From the NCBI GenBank assembly GCA_030295235.1, contig AP026129.1, positions 868,001 to 932,000 of the forward strand: a stretch of DNA of 64,000 nucleotides, given 5' to 3'. The stretch comes from Fistulifera solaris. Taxonomy: Eukaryota; Bacillariophyta; Bacillariophyceae; Naviculales; Stauroneidaceae. The number at the start of each line of letters is the position of its first letter. Position 1 is the first letter of the stretch. This document shows positions 54,663-64,000 of the stretch, one piece after another. The notes under the pieces were generated by a model that made no database searches, was not told the origin of the DNA, and was given only the letters and a program-made list of their open reading frames with translations. The translations under genes and the position numbers were made by a program.

Positions 54663-56146
54663 ATGGCAGTCCCAAGCTCTGGCTCAATGCAACGGCAATC
54701 GGCTCGTAGAAGGACTTTGAATCGATGTCTGTGTCACATGGGACTTTGGTTGACCTTGATTCTTGCCGTCTATCAAGTTTTATGGAGTCATTATCTTGCC
54801 GGAATAAACGTCCCTGATATTGAATATGACAAGTTGACCGGGGAGAAGCGGATAAGGCGCAGGCCTCATAAACTGTTCAAGCGAGATCATGAAAAGCAGA
54901 TTGATGTGCCGACGTAAGTCATCTTTCCAATGTCGGCATGCGTACCCATTTGTTCGCCCCCCCTTCTACCGTACTCACCTCAATTGTTATTTTCATTCCT
55001 AGATCACCATTTGATGGTATTATGGAGAGCCACCTCAGTCTGATTAACATCAAAACGCCCACCTACGGCTTGAAAACCCAAGGCAGTCAGAAATATGCTG
55101 GGGTCAAAGCGACATTCTGTCATCTTTCTTGGCAACTCCAAGACAAAAACCCAACAAACGTTCCTACCTTCCAACACATACGCGATCTCAGCCCTCTTTG
55201 CTTGGGAACTCGATTTACCGTAGATTTATGGGAGATTACACGGCAGGCGGAGCAGTACGACTTGAGAAATCATACCTTTGTCGCAACCACGCCTCGGGAA
55301 GGACAAGGTCCACATCCACCAACGGCAGTTATCTTTCATCAAAGTCGTTGTGGTTCGACGCTTGTATCCAATATTTTCGCGGCTTTTCGTCCCCAACATA
55401 GCCGTGTTTACGCAGAAGCGCCGGCTCCTATCACTGCCTTACTAGCTTGTGATGATGTAGAATGCGATGAGGAAGCACAGAATGCTTTGATACAAGACGT
55501 CTTTTATATGATGGGGCGATCTCCTGGGCCGACATTACCGCAATATGTCTTTTATAAGTTTCAGGCGATTGGTGCGCAACACATGGCTTTATTCGAACGA
55601 GCCATGCCAAACACACCATGGATGTTTCTTTACCGCGATCCGACGGAGGTAATGGTGTCGCTTTTAAAGAATGTATTAAAAGGCGGAAATCCACTTGGTC
55701 GAAACTACTTACCGCACTGCCTCCGCAATTATGGAACCGCCCATCACCCAGAAGTTTTGACGAGTCTGGTAGAATCCAAGGGGAAACGAGTGGAAGATTT
55801 GACGAAAGAAGAGTATTGTGCGGCTCATTTGGCTACGTTGGGGGATACAGCGTTGCATCAGTATCAGCAGAAAAAAACAAGCAAGCGGTGGCTGATTAAT
55901 TACAGCGACTTGCCTCACGCAATATGGGAAACTGTTTTGCCCAGTATTGTCGGTCCTTTGTCGACGGAACAGCTCGAGGCTATGAGGAATGTTGCGAAGC
56001 TTGAGTCGAGAAATGGTAAAGTATTTCACGAAGATTCCCAAATGAAACAGGGTACCGCGACAGAAGAAATGAAACAGGCCACAAAGTTGTTTATGCAGCC
56101 GATATACGACAGCTTAGAAGCGGTACGCAAGGGAATACAGTTTTGA
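54663..56146 (+). CDS. Golgi-type sulfotransferase, type II membrane protein
   Basis: Two exons (54663-54913 and 55003-56146) encode about 464 residues. A short basic tail precedes a membrane anchor (MGLWLTLILAVYQVLW). The catalytic domain starts with the PAPS 5'-phosphosulfate loop FHQSRCGSTLVSNIF, and the 3'-phosphate-binding segment is WMFLYRDPTEVMVSLL. Later blocks (LINYSDLP, a C-terminal helix) are typical of carbohydrate-type sulfotransferases. It likely adds sulfate to polysaccharides or glycoproteins in the Golgi, in keeping with sulfated diatom mucilage. The acceptor is unknown. The frame is clean. Confidence 0.8.
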
Positions 56147-56202
56147 ATATGAAGGAAAAGTATTTATGAATTATAGAAATCTTCTCTGTCCAAGTCAGAT
56201 GT

Positions 56203-58189
56203 CTACTTTGCGACGAGTAAGCTCAATAGTAGTGGTTTGGCGAGAAAACCGTATTCTGATCGCTCACCGACATGCTCTCGTTCCGCTTCACGTTCAACGG
56301 CGCTGGCAACGATAGTCAATAATCCAGGATGGCGAGCCATAAAGGGTCTATTGGCGGGTTCAATAGCCAATCTTTCCATTGCTCTAATTGCAGAGTCACG
56401 TGCGCCGACGAGATCCTTCTCTTGGAATCTCGCACACGTCGTGAGAGCATCGAGAATAGCGCTCGTGCACATTTGCCTGCGGTTTTTGTCTTCATTCACG
56501 AGATGCATGATTGTGCGAACAGCATTATCCCGATCGCTCTTGGCTACGGTATCCGACAAACACATATCACATAGAGTATCCAGGACGCCAGGATGATTCA
56601 TCAGCACCTCTCGATTTTCGGGTTCCCTGGCCTTGACTCGTAGAACGGCCGCAACATTATTTTGAGTTTTGCTCAATGATGCCACAACAAGCGCGTTGAG
56701 CAACGCTTCGCGACAGTCCATATGAAAAAGAACACCATTCGCTATTTTGGTGAGTGCTAGAGCAGCTCTTGATTGTACTTCTGAATTTGGATCCTTGTAG
56801 GAGACAATCGCCAATGTGTTTAGAAGCCCTTGATGATTTCCGATGATCTCACAGGTATCTTCGCTGGCAAGGTTTGTCAAGGCGCCCGCCGCCCGACGCA
56901 TTGTCTTTGGATCATTACTGCTGGAAAGAAGTGTTTGTTTCAACGCCTCAAGAACAATACCCTCTTTGAATGATACAATGGGAAGACGATTTTCCTTTGC
57001 ATAGGACAAGTTCTGAATGGCAGTTATGGCAGACTCTCGAGTTGAATTTACTCCTTCAACAAGAATCATTTTCACGAGCGTAACTAACAAAGCATCGTCT
57101 TCCACCATACGTTTCTGATTTCCTGCTGAACTTGCTAGCTCAGCCAACGTAACGGCGGCGTAGTACCGAACTTGATCCGAACTATCGTAGTTGACAGCGC
57201 GAAGTACGCTCCCAACGATTTCTTTGCTGCTGAACACGATTTCTTTGTTGTCATCGCAATTCGCGATATTCGCTATGAATCGCATTCGAAGAACTCGGCA
57301 TTCGGACTGGGACACATTTGATTCGGAGACTAAGGCTGCGCTGATCCCTTTCAGTCGACACAAAGAAGCTCGCAAAAGGCTGCAGCGACCGAGATAGGTA
57401 AAAATACGCCAAATGTTCAATATGCTAACAGCAGCATTCGTCATGATCCCTGACTCGCATCGGCCGAGCAGTCGTAGCAACAACATAAGAAAATTAGCAG
57501 GTAATCGTTCGTAAGCAGCATGTACACACTTCGGAGACCCACGGAATACCATTTCAAGGGCTGAACAAACCATACGGATTTCGTCTTCGCTCGCAGCCAT
57601 GGCTAGCAACTTGGAAAGAGCATGCGCGGCTCCTTGTTCCAGTTCTAAATTGTGCATACCTTCATGATTGTGATCAAACATTTCACATGCCGTCGATATC
57701 GCAGCGATGCGTCGATCATAACCTTGACTGCGAACCAAATCTATGGACATTTACAGACAGCTTGAGACTTAAGAGATTTGTGCAACGAAACTATATTTGA
57801 TCCTTACCTTCGACTACCTTTCGCAATTTCTGTGGGTGATCTTTTGATTTTAGTTGCATAGACGCAGTGGCAACAACAAGTGTTTTCTGCTCTTCGAAGA
57901 ATTTATCGGAATAATCATATTTGCTGTTGTCACTGTTTCCAGTTGTCTTAGGAGATTGCTTGACCGTTTCCGATCCTCTGGGTGTAATTGAACTATATGA
58001 ATCGCGCTCTTCGCGTGCTTTAGTCCTTGATGAAGCAGATCTAGGTACGCCTCCTCCTTGCTGCATCGTTGCCGAGGAACTCGGAGTGTGATTGGTGACA
58101 ATTCTTCGAACGGCACTATCGTAGGATTGCGAGGAAACCAATGAACGATGCCGGTTCAAAGTTGAATGAAGACGCTTATTTGGCGTCAT
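56203..58189 (-). CDS. Armadillo-repeat protein
   Basis: Exon 1 (58189-57808) encodes a basic, Ser/Thr-rich disordered N-terminus. The intron at 57807-57741 has GTAAGG and CATAG ends, and exon 2 (57740-56203) encodes about 510 residues of helical repeats. The junction reads KVVED-LVRSQGYDRR. Armadillo-like units of about 42 residues are seen throughout, as in VRYYAAVTLAELASSAGNQ, TRESAITAIQNLSYAKENR and TMRRAAGALTNLASED. These proteins form a curved scaffold for protein binding, and the partner is unknown. The total is about 640 residues. The frame is clean across both exons. Confidence 0.85.
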
Positions 58190-58727
58190 GGATGTCTCCC
58201 TTTTGAAGTAAATGTTTTTACACAAATGATAGATCAATGGCCCGAGCGTTCATCACTTTGGCAATAGTTTCCTGTGTCTTCGATAACGCCTCGGACGGCG
58301 AATACTTTGCCCGCGCCGACGTGCACTATACACCAGACACTAACTCAACGCATGAGTTCCACCCAAAACAACAACGGTTTAAATGAGAAACCAGAATAGA
58401 GTTAAACAACAAAGATACATAGATCTGGTGCTTTTTTACTTACAGAAGTGGATCCTGTGTAAAATTTAATTACTACTTATTACTATTTGCAATATTGTTT
58501 CTCAAACCGTGATCGGGTACCGGATATGCAGACCAATCAATCGTTCATTTTTTCTTGTCATAGCAAAGAAAGATTCTCCTTTGCACTGAATTGCAGAAGA
58601 CGAGGATGCTACCCGCAACAGCCATCATCAAACTTTAGTAATGAATCGACCAAACTTGTATTAGCGTCCAAATAACGTATTTTAAACGACCTGACTGCTT
58701 GTGCGGCTCTAGCTAGCTCCATTCATT
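58190..58727. other. Intergenic region
   Basis: No gene is supported. GGTACCGG near 58516 lies about 325 bp upstream of the armadillo gene start. Confidence 0.45.
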
Positions 58728-60207
58728 TCAGATATTGTCGAGATAAAAGTCCGCATCGTCGCTTTCTTCCTCTGCATTTCCTCCAAAATCATGAACGCAG
58801 ACGAAGTTTTTCATACCGTCGGTTACCAAAAGATTTTCGAGGAGACATAGACTTTTGACTGGGTCATCAAATCCCTCCATGAGAAAGAGCTCTTTCCCAG
58901 ACACTGGATTCCACGCCCGAATAGTGCCATCTACACCACTGGATACAAACTTTGTTGCGTCTATCGCTCTCAAGGAGGAAACAGCTCCGTGATGACCCCG
59001 GAAAACATGCGACTTTTTAGAAAGTCGTTGCGTAGAAAGTTTCGGCCATTGCTCAAGTCTCGGATTATCGTCTACTTTCCTAGGTATTATTTCCCATTGC
59101 TTGATCACTCCATTTTCATCACCAGTGAGTAGTAGATACGTCGGTTGCTCTCTTCCACGTCCCAAGGTCCCTGGACCCCCGCACGAGATACTAGTAAGTG
59201 CACCATTGTCACAGGCAGTCCATTGACCGTGTGGCATCGGGCAGCTATCACCCCCAGTAGCAGCCACTGCTAAAAAGATCCTTTACTTGATAGGCTACAA
59301 CCGTTCCATCTGAGCTGCCCAAATAAATAGAATGGCCGTCCGAATCCGCGCAATGCACCGTCAACCCTCCTTCCAAGACACAATTGTAAACGATATCGCC
59401 CGTTTCAACATTCCAGAAAGAAATGGATCCGTCTCGTGCCGCTGAAAACAAAATGTTTGTTTTCGGTAAAAGCTTCACGGCAACAATATCTGCGGAGTGA
59501 GCACCCTGAAATGTTTTGCACTCTTCTGGACATCGTTCCAAATCGTCATGAAGCAGCCATTGTTGAATGTCCGAACTATCGTTTATCGTGAAGAGATATA
59601 TTTCTTCGTGCTCCAGGATGTGGTTTACTGGGCCAGTGCCAATCGAAAATTGTTGCTGAATCAGGAAGGGTTCTTCGTCAGAGGCTGCCGTTTGACTCAT
59701 TTCGTCGTCACGAAGCAAGGCAGCAGGAGAATCGCCGTTTTGCTCGGATCGAAAGTACGCCCAATATTCTTTTCCCAGTTGAACTTTTAACACACTCCCA
59801 TCCGTTCGTCCCACCCAGATACAGCAACTTTCCTGATCGGATGCGGCAGCGATTGTCGAAATAATGACGTTATCTTCTTGGCTGGAAGTCCCGACGCTTT
59901 CCATTGAGAACCCCCGCACACACCAATTTCCAGTCTTCCAATTTCGCAAGATTCGCGCATCTTTTTGAATTTGCTCTTGCTGCATCGTTTGGACTCGTTG
60001 TTGCAGTGAGTTTGATGACTGTAAACTCAAGGATTCTCCTCCACCTCCAACAATTTGCCCCGCAAAGTCATCAAAGAATATTCGTTCTTCATCGTCGTTG
60101 CTGTCTTGTGAAAACCTTTGCCAGCTGGAAAACCGTCTTGATGCACCAAACAGAGTCCACCCGTGCGTTCCGTGGACGCAGAACAGAAGTATCAGATTTA
60201 AGAACAT
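58728..60207 (-). CDS. WD40-repeat protein with signal-like leader
   Basis: This predicted 492-residue protein starts MFLNLILLFCVHGTHGW with a signal-like leader followed by an Arg/Ser-rich stretch (FGASRRFSSWQRF), suggesting import into the plastid or secretory route. WD40-type blades are visible: CCIWVGRTDGSVLKVQ, DIVAVKLLPKTNILFSAARDGSISFWNVETGD, IYLGSSDGTVVAYQV, LLTGDENGVIKQWE, KFVSSGVDGTIRAWNPVSG. The A-run at 59272-59276 (plus strand) has one base too many; removing it joins YQVKDL to LAVAATGGDSCPMP and gives 493 codons. It is a scaffold whose partner is unknown. Confidence 0.8.
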
Positions 60208-60806
60208 TTTGATAACAAATAACGCAGCAGGTAAGGCAATTTCAGAAAATATAATCGTCTCATTGAGTATGTGTCGTCGAATGAATCATCGTTTCCCGTT
60301 GTTCTTTTTCGTCGGTTTTCTAACAGAGCCAAGCCTACTTTATAGCCTACACCAAGGCGGAACAGGGATCCGGGACGCCTTGTTCACGAGTCACCAATGA
60401 AATTCATCATTCTCTCAGCGCTGAACTTCCAATTGGCTCTTTTCTGGGTTCAATGTCATGTAATGCGTAGAAATGGTCGTCTCGAGACAGAGTGTTATGC
60501 TATCAACCTAAAAAGATCGCGTATAGGAACGGCGGCGGTTTAAAAGAAAGCTATCCGCTGCTGAAGTTTGGTGGGCGACACTTTTCTTACATACGATGTT
60601 ATGGAAAGAAAGTCTCGATTGTTTAAGTCAAGAATACTGGCGACTGGCGGATCGCGTTGTCTTTCAGTTTGACAAGAACAAGGCTGCATGTTAGATGTTA
60701 GTCATGAGTCATGATTCTTTCGAATCAAGCTGCTGTCTCTAGAGCTTTCGCTCATTTTACTGCTTTGATAAATTTGATAAATTAGGATATTTTAATGCTT
60801 AACCCA
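60208..60806. other. Intergenic region
   Basis: No gene is supported in these 599 bp between the starts and ends of minus-strand genes. Confidence 0.45.
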
Positions 60807-62527
60807 TTAACAGTGAGCAACATTAATAGGCACTTTCTTCTTCTTGTGTAAATACAATGTAGGTGCAAATGTTTGTTGGTTTAAGCGTACCATGAATCGA
60901 TGTCGAGCGTCTCGATCATCCGACCAGTCCATTGACCCGGCAGTTTGTCCAACCAGTTCAAATTCGTAGCGTTGTGTCAACAAACTCAACACCATTTTAC
61001 TTTCCAGTAGTGCCAAATGCTGTCCCAAGCAATTCCGAGGTCCGGCGATGAAAGGCAAGAACGTGTATGGGTCTCTCTGTGCAACCAGTTGCGCATTAAG
61101 AAAACGTTCGGGATCGAACTTCATGGGCTCGGGCCAAAATTCCGGGTTCCAGTGTACTCCTTGAATGTTGATTAAAATTGAGCTCCCTTTGGGGACATAG
61201 TAACTGTCCATATACAAGTCCTTAACGGTACGACGAGCCACGATGGGGACTACGGAATATTTTCGCAAAGACTCCCGCAGTGTGGCCTCGGAAAAGGTCA
61301 ACTTCGCGAGTGCTTCGGCGTGGGGTAAGTCCTGCGCGGTCGACGTGGCCCAATCCCTTTGCACATCAAAAACAGTGCACGCTTCTTGCAACAAAGGCTC
61401 TACAAGACGATCGGGGTCACCCATGAGTTCATAAAACGCCCAAGTCATCATGGCGGCGCTTGTTTCATGACCCGCTAACATGAAGGTTTTCATTTCATCC
61501 CGAAATTGTGTTACCATGTTTTCGGGTAAAAATTGCGGAATAGGATCACATTCCTTTTCATAGACCTGCAAGACACGATCCAAAACATCCTTTTCTCGCT
61601 CGCTGCTTCCTTCTTTCTCTTCTCGACGCCGTAGCGTCCATCGAGTCCGAATCAAGTGACTGACGTAGGTATTCAGTTTTCGAACATTTCGCTGATACTC
61701 CCACCAAAACGGCAAACCAATCAACCAGGCTCGATACGGATGCCACACGCGCTGATTGGATTCATCAACAATGGGCATGTAGATTCGCGCAAACGTTGAA
61801 TCGCTTTCTTCGGCCGAAAGTGACAAGAAGGCCCCGGATATTACTTGCAGAGTCAAGTGGCGAAGCGATTCTCCCAGTGGTACCGGCTGTTGTGTTTCTA
61901 CGGCGTGATCCATAGTCTTCATCAAATTTTGCAAGGCTTTCAATGTTTGCGCAGGGATTTGTGTCAAAATGTCGGAACGCAACGGTTGACTCATTTTCAA
62001 TCGTTGATGCATCCAAGATTGATCTTCCGACGTGACGATTCCCTGCCCTAGAATGACGAGAAAATGCTTGTACGTGTTGTGAACATCCTTTTGACGTGCG
62101 AAATTTTGCTTTGCAAGACGTATTTGAGCAAGACGGGGTCCGCGATACTAAACATCGTTTTGCCGAGGAGCGTAAAGCATACAATGGGTCCGTAAGCGAG
62201 ATGCCATGTCGTCAGTAAATCCCAAGGCCGATACCGTAGAAAGTTGAGGGCTTGTCCTAGGATGGGATACGCCCGTCCCTGTTTCGGGTGGTGCATGTAG
62301 GGCATACCGTAGATTCGTCCGGTTCTCCGTGACTGTTCGTTCCAGGCGAAAAGAGCCAAAACTCCTCCCAATACAATAGCCGACACGAAGGCAAAGGGAC
62401 GTTCTTGCCATAGGGAATGAAGATGATTCCTTAGGAATGAATAATAAAAAACGAAATAAAGGTGCTTGTTGTCATTGGTAGTCTTCGTTTGATTGGCGAA
62501 AGCGTCGAGCGACGATGTTATTGTCAT
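60807..62527 (-). CDS. Cytochrome P450 monooxygenase
   Basis: This membrane-anchored P450 has about 573 residues, starting at 62527 (MTITSSLDAF). An N-terminal helix (FAFVSAIVLGGVLALFAW) anchors it to the ER or plastid envelope. The I-helix is MLAGHETSAAMMTW, the K-helix ExxR is EATLRESLRKY, the PERF-type segment is FDPERFLNAQ, and the haem-binding loop FIAGPRNCLGQHLALLESK has the axial Cys. The T-run at 62104-62107 (plus strand) is one base short; restoring it joins YVLQSK to NFARQKDVHNTYK and gives 574 codons. The substrate is unknown; diatom P450s of this clan include carotenoid- and fatty-acid-hydroxylating types. Confidence 0.85.
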
Positions 62528-63019
62528 TGCCGCAATGAGAATCACGTTCTTATTTGTAAACACTCTTTCGCGACAGCAAGAAAAGGCAAATTTCTTTGTT
62601 TTAGTCGATGACAAATAAGGGAAAAGTATGAAGTGATAGGAAACAGTATTAGCAAGAAAGGAAAGAGGGTTCGTGTTTTTGCTTATTATCCTTGCATCGT
62701 CCCTTTCTCGCCTCCACCCGATACCAGTACCAGGTAGCGCAAAAATGCGACGAAACATCGGTAGCATTTTTTTGTTGCGTTTTGCGTTTGTCCGACGTTT
62801 CGGGGATGTCTAAGCGGTACTCCGGAGTACTACAGAATGCAAGTGTTTTCTGTCTGATTTTTACCACGATGTTATTTGGATCGAACGATCGATCATCTGT
62901 ATTTTTATGTTGAAACGACATTTGCGTTGAATTGATATGCATAAATCCGTTTTGACTTTTATGCTCTTTCGGTGAGCCCACCCACCGTTTTACAAATTTG
63001 AGTTAGCAAACAACCGAGC
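62528..63019. other. Divergent intergenic region
   Basis: No gene is supported. TACCAGTACCAGGTA lies at about 62722-62737 and GGTACTCCGGAGTAC at about 62817-62831, each roughly 200 bp from one of the two divergent starts. Confidence 0.5.
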
Positions 63020-64000
63020 ATGCCGATTAAGAGGTTTCCGAGTATTCTTGTTGCGACTTGGCCGGAAGCGTTGCCACATCCGGAGGAGACCGAAATTCTG
63101 TCGGTCGTCGTGTACCCGGATTGTATGCGATGGGGGTTACATGTGCGTGTTCACGATCATTTTCGTGTCAAGTGCTGGTGGAAGTAAGTGTAGCATCGTA
63201 GGGAATAGTCGCGGATTACTACATCGCACATCGTTTTTTAGTTGACTAGCTCATCGATGTGTTCCTTCCAAAAGAGTTGTTAACAACCATTTTTTGCATC
63301 TGCAGAACATTTGGTTCCACCTTACCCGAAGATGAGTCGCTTTCGCTCATCGATATATTGCCCCCTTATGTACATCCATCCTTCATGGGAAATCGCATCG
63401 GATCGCAAGCGATTCAAGAATGGTCCTTTGTTCGGCGCATACCGTTCTGGACGGTGTACGTAATGACCGTGGATAAGACAATCGATGCGGCCCCGGTGTT
63501 GCAACATCTTTTTCGGGATGTTCCCTGTCGTTTGTTTGCTGTGCAGCATTCTGATTTCTTTGCGGACCAAGCGGCCGACATTCAAGATGTTCCTATCTCT
63601 CTCGTGTCATCGCTGCAGGCCGTTTTGCGTGATGCCGAACAAGAGGACGGGCCACCGCCATCGATCTTGCTGTTGGATACGAATCAAACGCCTTTGCAAT
63701 ACGCAGCGTGTGATGGAACTCAAGTTCTTGGTTTCGGTACCGGTCCTTCGTGGAACATTCCGCTCTCCGGTCCGCAAGAAATTTTTCGCGCTCCAGAGTC
63801 ACTAAACCCAGCAATCTTCCTGCGTATCAGCAGCTCATCGGGATCGTATACGCGTGGGAACATCAAACGAAACACAAAAAACAGTGCATTTGGATCTATG
63901 GTAGTAATAAGAGCCATGTGGAGCGGATCGAAGGCATTCTCAAACAAGAGTTAGGCAGCAACATGACCATCAGAACCATCCCCGATCTCGTTCATCGGGG
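63020..64000 (+). CDS. Hypothetical protein, 3' end beyond the window
   Basis: Exon 1 (63020-63183) encodes MPIKRFPSILVATWPEALPH and continues to CWWK. The intron at 63184-63305 has GTAAGT and CTGCAG ends, and exon 2 begins at 63306 (TFGSTLPEDESLS). The frame continues past the right edge. Blocks include PPYVHPSFMGNRIGSQ, FWTVYVMTVDKTIDAAPVL and IPDLVHRG at the edge. A one-base deficit at 63804-63809 hides the continuation LPAYQQLIGIVYAWEHQ; without it a false stop appears near 63954. I do not recognise the family. No leader is visible. Confidence 0.65.

Noticed and set aside
1-64000. Mobile or virus-derived elements
   Set aside because: I searched for reverse transcriptase, integrase, capsid, transposase and long terminal repeats and saw none.

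Overview
The window looks like nuclear DNA from a diatom, probably an oleaginous raphid pennate (inference). Genes are dense, roughly one per 2 kb, on both strands. Introns are few and short (67-170 nt) with GT-AG ends. The gene mix is that of an ochrophyte: a class C GPCR, a DUF285/BspA-like repeat protein, a wax-synthase-like MBOAT, a double YccV-domain protein, and several families I cannot place outside diatoms. There are no rRNA or tRNA genes, no CRISPR array, and no recognisable transposon or virus-derived element.

Layout. 0.9-9.3 kb: HMG-box protein, conserved protein, broken JmjC/cupin_8 copy, four-pass membrane protein, DnaJ-X protein, conserved protein. 9.6-14.4 kb: YciI-like protein, a dehydrogenase/FAD-oxidase fusion, and the more complete JmjC/cupin_8 membrane protein. 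15-25 kb: Pol III subunit RPC11, M1 aminopeptidase, SnoaL-like protein, membrane-anchored aspartic-protease homologue with altered active sites, and the meiotic MutS protein MSH4. 25.8-36 kb: basic membrane protein, MBOAT acyltransferase, BspA-like protein, two divergent YW-motif paralogues, small proteins, and a PH-like membrane protein. 36.8-45.3 kb: glycine-zipper/coiled-coil protein, METTL18, a secreted protein with four QPDCRLCPNDDD motifs, and the YccV+TPR protein. 45.7-64 kb: M20D amidohydrolase, amine-oxidase-like flavoprotein, class C GPCR, OsmC-like protein, sulfotransferase, armadillo protein, WD40 protein, cytochrome P450, and a gene that runs off the right edge.

Two patterns run through the whole window. 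First, about 16 otherwise convincing genes carry a single-base frame break (17 breaks in all), nearly always in a homopolymer. In every case one base restores a reading frame of whole codons and a continuous conserved protein. I treat these as probable sequencing or assembly errors and annotate through them. Second, most gene starts have a 9-nt palindrome of the type TAC-N3-GTA (TACCTGGTA, TACTCCGTA) or GGTACC clusters within about 50-500 bp upstream, which suggests a shared promoter element.

The genes do not form one pathway. The strongest candidates for undescribed biology are the QPDCRLCPNDDD secreted protein, the divergent YW-motif pair, the double-module glycine-zipper protein, the NAD(P)/FAD fusion enzyme, and the promoter palindrome.
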